Source of the DNA: JBCBSS01 sp039819065 | GTDB taxonomy: Bacteria > Bacteroidota > Bacteroidia > Cytophagales > Cyclobacteriaceae | Assembly: GCA_039819065.1 (NCBI GenBank) | Contig: JBCBSS010000009.1 | Coordinates: forward strand, 27,130-91,129 | Direction of reading: 5' to 3' | Length of the DNA: 64,000 nucleotides | In this document: positions 1 to 9,985 of the stretch, in pieces | How the letters are laid out: the number at the start of each line of letters is the position of its first letter | Numbering within the stretch: position 1 is the stretch's first letter | Notes under the pieces: model-generated | The model's database searches: none | The model's input: only the letters and a program-made list of their open reading frames with translations | What the model was told of the DNA's origin: nothing | Program-made: the position numbers and the translations under genes

Positions 1-2
1 TC

Positions 3-3000
3 ATTTTGGATGGCTGGAGCGCTAATCTGCTCAATCGGGAGTTTCATGCTATCTACGAGTCATTACTGAAGCAAGACAGCTTGCCGGAAAGACCGCAGGT
101 CATTCAGTATAATAAGTACATAGAATGGTTGCTTCAGCAAGAGGCAGAAGCTTCAAGAAACTATTGGGGGCAGTATCTGCAGGGGTACGAAAAACAGGCT
201 ACCATACCTGCCAGCAAACCATCAGACCAATATACATTGGGTATCGATGCCCTGACCTTGAGAAAAGACAAAACCAGCCGATTAACCGGGCTTGCGGCAG
301 CCAACAACGTTACCTTAAACACACTTGTCAATGCCATTTGGGGCGTATTACTATCACGCTATAATGATACGCGTGACGTCGTTTTTGGTACAATCGTCGC
401 CGGTAGGCCGGTCGAGGTCAATGGTGTAGAAGAAATTCTGGGTCACTTTATCAACACCGTCCCTGTCCGCGTGAAATATGATCCTCAAGAGGGGCTAGAC
501 AAATTGTTAGGAAGGCTTCATGATGACGCCATCGAAGGTAGAAAGTATCACTACAGTTCCCTGGCCGATATACAAACCCTGACCGCACTGAAGCAGGATT
601 TGATCGACCATATTGTCATTTTCGAAAACTTCCCGGTTGACCGCCAAATCACTGATGCTAGCTTAATTGACAGTGACCACAAATTGGCCGTCACGGATGT
701 AGACGAATACCTGCAGACCAATTATGCATTTAACCTGATGGTCATCCCGGGAGAAGAGTTGACCTTCAAATTCTCTTTCGATAGCAACCAATATACCCGG
801 GAATTTATAGACCAGATAAAGAAGCATCTACTGAATGTCATTGACCAATTGACGGTACCTGAAACGGATGCGTTAGGCAATGTTCAGTTGATGTCACCTG
901 AAGAGCAGCGTCAATTAGTTGCTGCCTTTAACCCGCCCATAAAAGCGATCAAGCCAACGCATCAGTCCTACATCCGCATTTTCGAAGCATATGCGGAAAA
1001 TCACCCAACTGATATAGCCATCAAGTATGGTAAGCAAACATTGACCTGTGAAGAGCTAAACCACCGATCGACACAAGTAGCTACTGCGATTATTCAGAAC
1101 CACGGACTGATACGGGGCTCTGTGGTGGCTGTAGCTATGCCGAGGTCTGAAGTGCTTGTGGTGGCGCTATTAGCGATAGCCAAAAGCGGCTGTACTTTCT
1201 TGCCGATCGATATCAAGCAACCGGCAGAACGTACCCAGACCATTCTAGCCGACAGTGACGCAAAACTGATTTTGGTTAGCCAAAGGAGTGACACGACTAT
1301 TACTGGCACGCCCGTACCAGTCACGGCGGTGGAAGAAATAGAAACAGAAGCAGTGCAAGAATTGGAAACACTGCCTGCTCCGGCAGAGATAGCCTATATA
1401 TTGTACACTTCAGGTTCTACGGGCAAACCGAAAGGAGTAGAAATATACGAACGCAGCTTCACCGTTTTTCTACAATGGGCTAACCGTTGTTTTTACGGAG
1501 AAGACGATATATACCATACCGCATTATTCACACCTATCACCTTCGATCTTACCATGCCAAGTGTCTTTTGCCCACTCCTGAAGGGCGACCAAGTGCATAT
1601 ATATGATGAAGGCCAGGAGATCATAGACGTATTGGAAAACATCTTCTCGCCGGATAGTGAAGTCAATGCAGTGAAACTGACGCCTTCCCATATCAATGCC
1701 TTAATGTTTCTGCCTATTGAAAGCACGAACGTCAAAACGTTGATTGCCGGTGGAGAGAAGTTCACCAAGAAGCAGGTAGATCATTTGTTTTCGCTAAATC
1801 CGGACATGACCATTTTCAACGAATATGGGCCTACTGAGGCAACAGTTGGAACTACGATTAAAAGAGTGAGTCCATCCGATGAGTTGATCACTATCGGAAA
1901 ACCGGCCGACCACGCTCATGTGCTCATTCTCAATGAAGAAAATGAACTACAGCCCATGGGTGTGGCAGGTGAAATCTTTATTGCCGGTCTGGCGGTAGCT
2001 AAGGGCTATTTGGGCAATCCAGCCATGACACAGGCAAAGTTTGTAGAGAATCCCTACGCTGATTCGGAAGCAACGAGCCGAATGTATAAAACCGGCGATT
2101 TAGGCCGCTGGCTGCCGAATGGAGAAATTGAGTATCTCGGCAGGGTAGATGATCAAATCAAAATAAGAGGGCATCGCATCGAACCCGGTGAGATCGAAGC
2201 GGCCATATCAGCAGTAGAAGGCATAAAGGAAGTCACCGTTGTTGCCCGGGAAGACGCCAAAGGCATCACATACTTAACGGCCTATTATATCTCCGATGGG
2301 GAAATCGAAGCGTCAGTGTTGAGGGAAAGTGTATCCAATCGATTGCCGGAATACATGGTACCTTCATTCTACATGGCGTTGGATGAAATTCCTCTTACAA
2401 CCAATGGTAAACTCGATAGATCTAAATTACCTGACCCACAACTTGCTTTGCCAAAAGGCGATACACTGAAAGTTACCAACGATGTTGAAAAAGTACTGCT
2501 GGAGATTTGGAATGATGTCTTAGAAACGCCGGTTAACTCGCTCGATGATAACTTCTTCGAGATAGGCGGCCACTCCCTCAAAGTGATACAAATGGTATCG
2601 AGAATAAGAAGGGCTTTCGATGTGGATGTGCAACTGAAAGATATATTCAAATTCCCTACCATAGCGTCCCAGGTACAACTCGTGAAAGAAGCCTCCAAGG
2701 CAGTCTGGGAACACATTGATGTCTTAGATAAAGCTTATCACTATGCGGTGTCCCATGCGCAAAAACGACTTTGGATAGAAGATAAATTTGAAGAGAAAAG
2801 ATCCTCTTTCAATATGCCGGGTCTGTTCAAATTTTCGGGGAACTTGGATATTGAGGCGCTTAAAAAAGCCTTTGAACTGCTTATCGACAGGCATGAAATC
2901 CTCAGGACGACCTTCACTCAGGTAGATGGCCAACCTTACCAGGTCGTTCATAACCAGAAGGACTTCGGTTTTGAAATGGAATATGTGGACTTGAGCCAAG

Positions 3001-4109
3001 AGCCTAAAGCCATGGAAATGGCCAAGGCCAAAGCATACGAAGATTTTGAAAAGCCATTCGATCTGCAAACTGGCTCTATGATGCGTGCCAGGCTTACTAA
3101 GCTGTCAGATGATCAATACGCTTTTATGTTTGTCATGCACCACATCATCACTGATGGGTGGTCTAATGAAATTATGTTCTCGGAGCTACTGACATTATAC
3201 AATGGGCTAGTAGCCGGCAAACCAGTTGAAATGGAGCCGTTGAGGATACATTACAAAGACTATGCAGCATGGCACAATGGAAAACTCAAAGGAGAAAGCG
3301 GGCTTAAATTAGCCAATTACTGGAATCACAAATATGCAGAACCTGTTCCCGTGCTTAACCTGCCATTAGACTACGATAGAAAGAAGGTAGATGTAGCCAA
3401 AGGAGGCCGGGTCTATTTGACCGTTGATAAGGAAACGACCCAAGGCCTTAGAACGCTGGGTAATCAAGATGGACATACCATTTATTTCACCCTGTTAGCG
3501 TCGGTCGCTACCTTGATTTACCGATACACGGCTCAAAAAGACTTTGTGATAGGCACTCCGGTTACCGGTCGTGAGCATGACGATCTCGCTGATCAGATCG
3601 GTTTTTACATCAACACACTGGCACTTAGGTTTAATGTCGACGAAGGAGCCACTTTTCAGGAATTCTTAAGACAAGTTTATGGGGATACGCTCGAGGCACT
3701 TGAGCATCAGTTATACCCATTGGATATGCTGGTGGAAAGCCTTGATCTCGAAAGGGGCGCCTACAAGAATACCCTGATTGACTTTGGTTTCACATGGAAT
3801 AGGGCAGGTGATACAACGTACCATACCAAATTCGATGTAGAGCCTGTAGAGATAGCATTAAGTACCAGCAAAGTAGATATGTGGATATATGGTTCGGAAG
3901 ACGAAGACCATATCTATTTTGAAATGGAATATAACATGGCGCTTTTCAAGGAAGAAACGGCCATAAAACTAGGTGACAGGCTGATTCAGTTACTCAAGCA
4001 GGTAGCGCAGAATGCCCAACTCAAGCTTGACGACATAGAATTGGATGTAACATCCGAGACGCAATCAGCTATAGGTGAGTTTGACGAATCATTTGATTTG
4101 AATTTATAA
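3..4109 (+). CDS. NRPS-1, 5'-truncated: C'-A(Asn)-T-C
   Basis: Nonribosomal peptide synthetase whose start lies upstream of the window. The first visible codons (I-L-D-G-W-S) are the end of the HHxxxDG motif of a condensation domain, so that domain lacks its first half here. Counting residues from base 6, an adenylation domain spans about 296-835, with TSGSTGKPKG near 466 and the A10 lysine (NGK) near 800. Its pocket reads DLPKIGEVGK, one change from the Asn code DLTKIGEVGK, so Asn is predicted. A carrier domain follows with phosphopantetheine Ser857 in GGHS. A second C domain (about 911-1330) has intact H1045-H1046-xxx-DG. The protein ends with a C domain and no A domain, so it should pass its peptide to an A-first partner; NRPS-2 begins with A. 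The tail ends SFDLNL, a motif echoed in NRPS-5 and NRPS-7. No start site can be judged. Confidence 0.93.
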   Translation: MLDGWSANLLNREFHAIYESLLKQDSLPERPQVIQYNKYIEWLLQQEAEASRNYWGQYLQGYEKQATIPASKPSDQYTLGIDALTLRKDKTSRLTGLAAANNVTLNTLVNAIWGVLLSRYNDTRDVVFGTIVAGRPVEVNGVEEILGHFINTVPVRVKYDPQEGLDKLLGRLHDDAIEGRKYHYSSLADIQTLTALKQDLIDHIVIFENFPVDRQITDASLIDSDHKLAVTDVDEYLQTNYAFNLMVIPGEELTFKFSFDSNQYTREFIDQIKKHLLNVIDQLTVPETDALGNVQLMSPEEQRQLVAAFNPPIKAIKPTHQSYIRIFEAYAENHPTDIAIKYGKQTLTCEELNHRSTQVATAIIQNHGLIRGSVVAVAMPRSEVLVVALLAIAKSGCTFLPIDIKQPAERTQTILADSDAKLILVSQRSDTTITGTPVPVTAVEEIETEAVQELETLPAPAEIAYILYTSGSTGKPKGVEIYERSFTVFLQWANRCFYGEDDIYHTALFTPITFDLTMPSVFCPLLKGDQVHIYDEGQEIIDVLENIFSPDSEVNAVKLTPSHINALMFLPIESTNVKTLIAGGEKFTKKQVDHLFSLNPDMTIFNEYGPTEATVGTTIKRVSPSDELITIGKPADHAHVLILNEENELQPMGVAGEIFIAGLAVAKGYLGNPAMTQAKFVENPYADSEATSRMYKTGDLGRWLPNGEIEYLGRVDDQIKIRGHRIEPGEIEAAISAVEGIKEVTVVAREDAKGITYLTAYYISDGEIEASVLRESVSNRLPEYMVPSFYMALDEIPLTTNGKLDRSKLPDPQLALPKGDTLKVTNDVEKVLLEIWNDVLETPVNSLDDNFFEIGGHSLKVIQMVSRIRRAFDVDVQLKDIFKFPTIASQVQLVKEASKAVWEHIDVLDKAYHYAVSHAQKRLWIEDKFEEKRSSFNMPGLFKFSGNLDIEALKKAFELLIDRHEILRTTFTQVDGQPYQVVHNQKDFGFEMEYVDLSQEPKAMEMAKAKAYEDFEKPFDLQTGSMMRARLTKLSDDQYAFMFVMHHIITDGWSNEIMFSELLTLYNGLVAGKPVEMEPLRIHYKDYAAWHNGKLKGESGLKLANYWNHKYAEPVPVLNLPLDYDRKKVDVAKGGRVYLTVDKETTQGLRTLGNQDGHTIYFTLLASVATLIYRYTAQKDFVIGTPVTGREHDDLADQIGFYINTLALRFNVDEGATFQEFLRQVYGDTLEALEHQLYPLDMLVESLDLERGAYKNTLIDFGFTWNRAGDTTYHTKFDVEPVEIALSTSKVDMWIYGSEDEDHIYFEMEYNMALFKEETAIKLGDRLIQLLKQVAQNAQLKLDDIELDVTSETQSAIGEFDESFDLNL

Positions 4110-4138
4110 TCCCGGTGCTTACCGGTAAACATATCATT

Positions 4139-5110
4139 ATGGAAACAGAAACTTCAGGTATCAAAACCGAGATTTCGACAGAGACTTTCCCGCAACGCAT
4201 CGATTTCAAATCAGGAATCAGTATAGCGGATTTCATCAGTTGGTATAAGACCAACCAAGCTAGATTAGAAGAAGATCTACATACTTCAGGTGCGATCCTC
4301 GTCAGGGGTATAGCCATAGAGGATATCCAGGGCTTCGAGCAGGTGACGCAATCTATGTCTCCCAAGTTCCTGGATTACGTTGACGGTAATTCTCCCAGAA
4401 CCAAGCTTTCCGGGAGTGTTTATACCTCCACCGAATACGACCCAAGCCATTATATCACTTTGCACAATGAGCTTTCCTATTCTAACAAATGGCCAGGTAA
4501 GCTCTATTTCAGCTGTATTATACCTGCCGCAACCGGAGGGGAGACGCCCATTGCAGATGGTAGGAAGATCATAGCGCAAATGGATAGTGGGCTTTTAGCC
4601 GATATCGAATCCAGGAAAGTAAGGTACATCAGAAACCTACATGGCGGACAAGGCTTTGGCCCATCATGGCAGGATACTTTTGAAACTGAGAACAGGGAAG
4701 CAGTAGAGCAGATATGCCAGGAGCGAGAGATCGAATTTCATTGGAAAGAAGATGGAGGTATTCGTGTAGAGCATATCAGGGATGGCATCATCACTCACCC
4801 TAAGACTGGCGAAAAAGTGTGGTTCAATCAGATCGATCAGTTTCATGCATCACACCTTGAGGAAGAAATCTATGAGACATTGATGCTCATGTATGATGGA
4901 GATGAAGAAGCCATGCCGATGAATGTCACTTTTGGTGATGGTACGCCCATTACTAAGGAGCAGGTGACCTCAATTAAAGAAGCCATTGATAAAGTCACTG
5001 TGCCGGTAAAGTGGCAAAAAGGTGATCTATTGATCATAGATAATGTCATGGCCTGTCATGGACGTTGGCCTTATACAGGAGAGAGAAAAGTGGTTGTAAG
5101 TATGTCATAA
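4139..5110 (+). CDS. TauD/SyrP-like Fe(II)/2-oxoglutarate dioxygenase
   Basis: A protein of 323 residues, typical of TauD/TfdA-family non-haem iron dioxygenases. It carries the facial triad as H109-N-E111 (HxE rather than the common HxD) and distal H307, and R316 is placed to bind 2-oxoglutarate. Members in NRPS clusters (AsnO, SyrP, VioC types) beta-hydroxylate free or carrier-bound amino acids. The gene lies between the Asn-coding NRPS-1 and the racemase/NRPS-2 pair, so Asn or an Asp-type residue is the likely substrate; this is inference from position. I chose the ATG at 4139 because the bases before it (atcatt) match those before the next gene. A GTG at 4115 would add eight residues. It sits 29 bases after NRPS-1 and is probably co-transcribed. 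Confidence 0.88.
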   Translation: METETSGIKTEISTETFPQRIDFKSGISIADFISWYKTNQARLEEDLHTSGAILVRGIAIEDIQGFEQVTQSMSPKFLDYVDGNSPRTKLSGSVYTSTEYDPSHYITLHNELSYSNKWPGKLYFSCIIPAATGGETPIADGRKIIAQMDSGLLADIESRKVRYIRNLHGGQGFGPSWQDTFETENREAVEQICQEREIEFHWKEDGGIRVEHIRDGIITHPKTGEKVWFNQIDQFHASHLEEEIYETLMLMYDGDEEAMPMNVTFGDGTPITKEQVTSIKEAIDKVTVPVKWQKGDLLIIDNVMACHGRWPYTGERKVVVSMS

Positions 5111-5138
5111 CTGTCAATTCAACGCAAAACCAATCATT

Positions 5139-5909
5139 ATGAAAGGGACGGATCAAAAAAGACGAAGTACGAAAAAAGTAGGTATAGTCGGTGGCATGGG
5201 AGCCAGGGCTGGATCGGACTTTTTCTCCAAATTAGTGGAGTATGCCCCAGCATTGACCGACCAGGAGTTTCCGGAAGTATTCATTCATAGTAATTCCAGG
5301 ATTCCAGACCGGACAAAGGCCATAGTCTATGGAGAAGCGTCTTCCCTTCCCGAAATATTAAGATCGGTCAAAATACTGGATCAGAATGAAGTTGACCTGG
5401 TCGCTATGGCCTGCATTACTTCCTATCATTATTATCCTGAAGTAATCAAACATACCAAAGCGAATGTGTTGCACCCGGTAGAGCTCACGGCTCGTTTTAT
5501 CAGGAAAAATTATCCCGACAGAACGAAGGTAGGTTTACTAGCCACTACAGGAACCATTAAATCAGGACTCTTTCATCAGATATACGATGAATATGGGCTG
5601 GAGCCGGTATTACTGGACGAAGAGGATCAGGAGAACTTCTTCATGACTTCAGTCTATATGGACAATGGGTTAAAGTCATCGGTGATTTCACAGGAGGCCA
5701 GAGACCTATTCATGTTTACTATCCCTCGATTAAAAGCCAAGGGTGCTGAAGTGATGGTGGGAGGATGCTCTGAAGTACAACTGGTGATCAAACAGTCCAT
5801 GCTCGATATACCCTATGTGGATGCAATTGATTTGATGGTCAAAGAGATTGTCGATAAGTGCTACCACCTTAGCGATGGCCAGGTGATACACGAACCATTG
5901 AAAGTTTAA
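5139..5909 (+). CDS. Aspartate/glutamate racemase family protein
   Basis: A 256-residue cofactor-independent racemase of the Asp/Glu/hydantoin family. The N-terminal VGIVGGMG loop and both catalytic cysteines are present: C92 in a MACITSYH segment, in place of the usual CNT, and C210 in GGCSE. In the family these two thiols remove and return the alpha proton from opposite faces. It lies 28 bases after the dioxygenase and 24 bases before NRPS-2, whose A domain has an Asp/methyl-Asp-type pocket. D-Asp or D-3-methylaspartate supply is therefore the best guess, similar to the role of McyF in microcystin clusters. No epimerisation domain is visible in any NRPS of the window, which makes a free-standing racemase more important. 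Exact substrate is unproven. Confidence 0.88.
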   Translation: MKGTDQKRRSTKKVGIVGGMGARAGSDFFSKLVEYAPALTDQEFPEVFIHSNSRIPDRTKAIVYGEASSLPEILRSVKILDQNEVDLVAMACITSYHYYPEVIKHTKANVLHPVELTARFIRKNYPDRTKVGLLATTGTIKSGLFHQIYDEYGLEPVLLDEEDQENFFMTSVYMDNGLKSSVISQEARDLFMFTIPRLKAKGAEVMVGGCSEVQLVIKQSMLDIPYVDAIDLMVKEIVDKCYHLSDGQVIHEPLKV

Positions 5910-5933
5910 AGTGATCAAAGAAAAGATAAGAAA

Positions 5934-8900
5934 GTGCCAGATTTAAAACTCATACATAAGCAGTTCGAAGCCATTACAGAGCGGTTTCCTGACCATTGTG
6001 CCATTGAAGTAGCAGAAGATCAGATAACCTATCAAGCACTGAACGGTCAAGCCAATGCACTGTCGCATGTGCTTACTTCAATTGGTGTGGGCAAGGATAC
6101 CATCGTTGCTGCTGTGCTTGAGCCCGGCGTTGCACTGGTCAAAACTATGCTGGCCTCATTTAAATCAGGAGCCATCTACATGCCTGTGGATATCCACTTT
6201 GCCCAGGCCAGGTTAGAACAGATATTCGAAGACACCTTTCATGGCATTTTGGTTACCACACCAGAGTTCGAATCCAAAGTGTTGTCTTTACTAGATACGT
6301 TGAATATTCAATTATCATATCTCATAATATTGGATGAAGTTGGCCTAACGGTCAAGAAGGGAGGGGCAGAAGTTGTTAATGACCTTGTGCCGTTCAGTGA
6401 AAACCCAGAAGTCAATGTAGCCCTTGATGATAGCAACTACATCTTTTATACCTCAGGTTCTACCGGGAAAGGCAAACCAATCCTCGGCCAACATAAAAGC
6501 CTGAGTCATTTCATCCAGTGGGAAATAGAAGAGTTTGGTATCGACTCAACTGTTCGTGTCAGTCAACTCATTCAACACACCTTTGACGCCTCCTTTAGGG
6601 ATATACTTGTGCCACTATGCGCCGGAGGTACGATTTGCTTTCCTACGAAGGAAGTAAAAGCCAATACCATTCAATTGGTTGATTGGCTTAGAGACAATCG
6701 GATCAACCTCATGCACACCGTTCCATCTATTTTCCGGATGATAACCAGGGATATGGAAACCGGTGCTTTGGATAATCTTAAAAAGATATTGCTGGCTGGT
6801 GAACCCTTGTATGTTCGAGATGTACAGGAGTGGCAGAAAAAAGCATCGAAGGAAATAGAACTCATCAACCTGTACGGTCTGACCGAAACGACTTTACTCA
6901 AGACTTTCCATAGAATAAACCAGTTGCCAGATGAGCCTGCAGAGATGGTTCATATTGGTCACGCCATGCCGGGTACGGAAATCATTATCGCTGATAATGG
7001 TAAACGTTGTAAAGCTGGGGAGACAGGGGAGATTTACATTAAGACCGAGTACTTGTCCAAAGGATATTACAATAATCAAGCACTCAATGATCAGGTATTT
7101 GTAGCCAGCCCAATCGCTGAAGACAAAGAGAATATTGTGTTTAGAACCGGTGATCTTGGAGCCTATTTGCCTGATGGAAACATCGCCATAAAAGGCCGTA
7201 GGGATGATCAGGTCAAAGTAAATGGTATCCGGGTTGAACCAGGCGAGATCAAACAAGCTTTGCTGCAAGAAGAAAGCATCACCGCTGCAATAATTAAACC
7301 CTGGAAGAGTGAAGAGTCGCAAATAGAATTAGCAGCCTATTTTACAGCCAAAGAACAGGTCAATATTGAAGCGCTTAGGGAGAGCCTGTCAGTGAGGATC
7401 AACCGAAGTATTGTACCCACTTATTTGATTCAACTGGATCAATTTCCGCTTAACGCGAATGGTAAAGTAGACAAACAGGCACTTCCGCATCCTTCGGAGT
7501 TTGTTAAAACGTCCATCAACGAGCCGGGCGATGCAGTAGAGAAAACGGCTACGGAAAGTGGTATCGAAAATATTTGGCAGCAGGTGTTAAAAACAGACCA
7601 GTCACTGTGCACTGATGTTTCATTCTTCGAACTCGGAGGCAATTCGCTAAAGGCCATTCAGATGATTTCCAGGCTGTTCAAGCAATTTAAAGTATTACTG
7701 AATGTAGCGGATATATACGCACACCCGAGCATTTCGGCCATAGCCAGTTTGATAGAAAGCAAGCATGCTGAGGAAAGCTCGGTGGCCCAGATTGCCAAAG
7801 TCAAAGAACAGGATTCATATGAACTGTCCCATGCCCAAAAGAGAATATGGCTGCTCAATCAGGCTGGCAATAGCGCCAATATTTCCAATATGCCAGAAGC
7901 TTTCATCATCAAAGGTCAGTTGGATCGTCAAGCCTTGGAAACAGCTTTTCGAGGTTTAATAGAGCGGCATGAAAGCCTACGTACGGTTTTTCAAGAAGTA
8001 GATGGTGCGCCCAGGCAAATTGTCAAACTACCAACTGAAGTTGACTTCCGATTGGATAGTGTGGATTTGAGTCATGAGCCTCAACCTTTGGATGAAGCCA
8101 AAAGAAAAGCCCAGATCGCCGCCGAGCAACCTTTCACCTTGGAGTCTGGCCCGTTGATCAGATGTCATATCTATAGCATTTCTGAAGGGCAATATCTGGC
8201 ATTGCTGAACACGCATCACACCATTGCAGACGCTTGGTCTATCGAAGTGCTTTTCAAAGAGCTTTTCGAAAGATATAGCGCCCAGCTCATTGGAAAACCA
8301 TACAAAGCCAAGCCGCTCAAAATCCAGTACAAGGATTATACAGCCTGGCACAATGATCAGCTCAAGGGAGAAAAACGTCAAAAGCTTCGCGACTTTTGGA
8401 TCAGCGAACTGAAAGACCTCGGAGCTGCCACCAGCTTCCCCATATTACAGCAAGAAGTATCAGGCGATAAAGCTTCGAATGAAGGGGCCACAGGTTTTGT
8501 CATAGAAGAATCATTGGCTGGCCAATTGAAGAAGATAGCCAAGCACAATGACGCAAGCCTCTTTATGGTGATGCACTCACTCCTGGCACTGCTCGTCAAC
8601 AAATACAGCGGCGATGCCGACCTTCTGATTGGTGTCCCGGTAACTGGACGAGATAGAATCGAATTGGAAGATCAGATCGGTTACTATGTCAATATGTTGC
8701 CGGTTCGGATTGGAATAGAAGCTGGAGACACCTTTAAGGCTTTACTTAAGAGAACCAAAAAACAGTTTCTGAAGGCTTATGAGCACCAGGCTTATCCAAT
8801 AGACCTGATCATCGGTGACCTCCAAACTGATGAGGCTTCCGATACGCAGTTATTCCAAATCATGTCGCAATTGCAGAATAAAGTGCAGCAAGGTGACGCG

Positions 8901-9188
8901 GAACACGGCCTGGAAATTGAAGGTGCTGATATAGGCTACATGGGAAATATGGGGCATCAGATCAGTTTCAAGTTTGAAGAAGTGGAGAATGAAATAAAGG
9001 TGATTGTTGCATTCAACAACGATCAACTCAGTGAGGACGGGATAGAACAGATCATTGACAACTACCTACACCTGGCACAAGCAGTTACTGCACAGCCAGA
9101 AGTAGCCGTTGACGCTTTGACCCTGACTAGTTCTCAGGACGAGCAAGACGAACAAGATGAATTCATGAAATCCATGCTCGAAATGTAA
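5934..9188 (+). CDS. NRPS-2: A(DARH type, iso-Asp/methyl-Asp)-T-C
   Basis: A 1084-residue single-module synthetase that starts directly with an adenylation domain. The nucleotide loop is an unusual TSGSTGKGK (from residue 173). Pocket residues are D218, A219, R222, H261, L286, A288, L313, L321 and L322 plus the A10 lysine, giving DARHLALLLK. The DARH start matches, as I recall, the methyl-Asp A domains of microcystin and nodularin synthetases (DARHVGIFVK), where the arginine is thought to hold the alpha-carboxylate so the side-chain carboxyl is activated. Ser571 in GGNS marks the carrier domain. The C domain has H761-H762-TIA-D766-A767, with Ala in place of Gly. The C-terminal tail is acidic and ends EFMKSMLEM, similar to NRPS-3. 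Start is GTG at 5934; no in-frame ATG lies between it and the preceding stop codon. Confidence 0.9.
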   Translation: MPDLKLIHKQFEAITERFPDHCAIEVAEDQITYQALNGQANALSHVLTSIGVGKDTIVAAVLEPGVALVKTMLASFKSGAIYMPVDIHFAQARLEQIFEDTFHGILVTTPEFESKVLSLLDTLNIQLSYLIILDEVGLTVKKGGAEVVNDLVPFSENPEVNVALDDSNYIFYTSGSTGKGKPILGQHKSLSHFIQWEIEEFGIDSTVRVSQLIQHTFDASFRDILVPLCAGGTICFPTKEVKANTIQLVDWLRDNRINLMHTVPSIFRMITRDMETGALDNLKKILLAGEPLYVRDVQEWQKKASKEIELINLYGLTETTLLKTFHRINQLPDEPAEMVHIGHAMPGTEIIIADNGKRCKAGETGEIYIKTEYLSKGYYNNQALNDQVFVASPIAEDKENIVFRTGDLGAYLPDGNIAIKGRRDDQVKVNGIRVEPGEIKQALLQEESITAAIIKPWKSEESQIELAAYFTAKEQVNIEALRESLSVRINRSIVPTYLIQLDQFPLNANGKVDKQALPHPSEFVKTSINEPGDAVEKTATESGIENIWQQVLKTDQSLCTDVSFFELGGNSLKAIQMISRLFKQFKVLLNVADIYAHPSISAIASLIESKHAEESSVAQIAKVKEQDSYELSHAQKRIWLLNQAGNSANISNMPEAFIIKGQLDRQALETAFRGLIERHESLRTVFQEVDGAPRQIVKLPTEVDFRLDSVDLSHEPQPLDEAKRKAQIAAEQPFTLESGPLIRCHIYSISEGQYLALLNTHHTIADAWSIEVLFKELFERYSAQLIGKPYKAKPLKIQYKDYTAWHNDQLKGEKRQKLRDFWISELKDLGAATSFPILQQEVSGDKASNEGATGFVIEESLAGQLKKIAKHNDASLFMVMHSLLALLVNKYSGDADLLIGVPVTGRDRIELEDQIGYYVNMLPVRIGIEAGDTFKALLKRTKKQFLKAYEHQAYPIDLIIGDLQTDEASDTQLFQIMSQLQNKVQQGDAEHGLEIEGADIGYMGNMGHQISFKFEEVENEIKVIVAFNNDQLSEDGIEQIIDNYLHLAQAVTAQPEVAVDALTLTSSQDEQDEQDEFMKSMLEM

Positions 9189-9245
9189 TTGAGCAGGTAA
9201 TACGAAAATATTAAGCTAAGAAGAATCTAAAAAGAAAGAAGTCGC

Positions 9246-9985
9246 ATGGCACAACTAGATCGCGCTATATACACAGGGAGTAAATTCAAGCCGCATGAAG
9301 CATTTTGGAGAGGCCTTGCCGAAGAGTACCCTTCTGGCTTTGAGTTCAGACAAAAGAGAAAAGGGAACCTTTTAGACAATAGTACATTCAGGGTACACAC
9401 GTTTATGCTTGCTCCTGAACTAGCCGATAATATCCATTCAATTACAGGCCGAAAAGAAAACAGTACACTGGTTTGTATGCTGTCTGCGTTCAGTTTGTTG
9501 CTCACTAAGTATGCCCAGGAAGACAAGGTGATCATAGATTCACCGCTTCATAAAAGTCTTAAAATTGAAAACGCCGTTACGTCAAAAGTACCGCTCGCGG
9601 TAGAAGTGAAAAGCGATAGCACCTTCAAAGCTCACCTTAGTAAGGTTCAAGATCTGGTGAAACATGCTTATACCTACCAGAATTACCCTTTGGACTTAAT
9701 AGGTATGCCTAGTGCATTAGCAACCAATGTCCTGCTGTCCTATCACCACACACATCACGAAATTTCTGATAGTGCCAACTACGATCTTATTGCTGATATT
9801 GAGCGTGAAGGAGAGACTTTTCAAATTGAATTGAGATACAAGGAGAACTTATTTCAAGATCACTTCATCCAGCACATTGAAAAACACTTCTCCAATATCA
9901 TCGCCTCTTTGGGCGATCTGGAAGTGCCGGTGAGCGATATTGATATACTGACTGAGCAGGAAAAGCAGCACATATTATCTGATTT
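9246..9985 (+). other. N-terminal half condensation domain of NRPS-3
   Basis: The first 240 or so residues line up with the C-terminal lobe of a C domain: an FW segment like the YW of motif C4, a YPLDL segment like the YPFD of ordinary C domains, and the usual lead into an A domain. The N-terminal lobe and its HHxxxDG are absent. The preceding protein, NRPS-2, already ends in a complete C domain, so this piece is not needed for catalysis and may serve for docking. Confidence 0.7.

Noticed and set aside
5934..7500. Ser specificity for the DARH A domains (the HL-LL pattern partly resembles the Ser code DVWHLSLIDK).
   Set aside because: Arg at position 239, the unusual TSGSTGKGK loop and the mutase and racemase neighbours fit the microcystin methyl-Asp type better.
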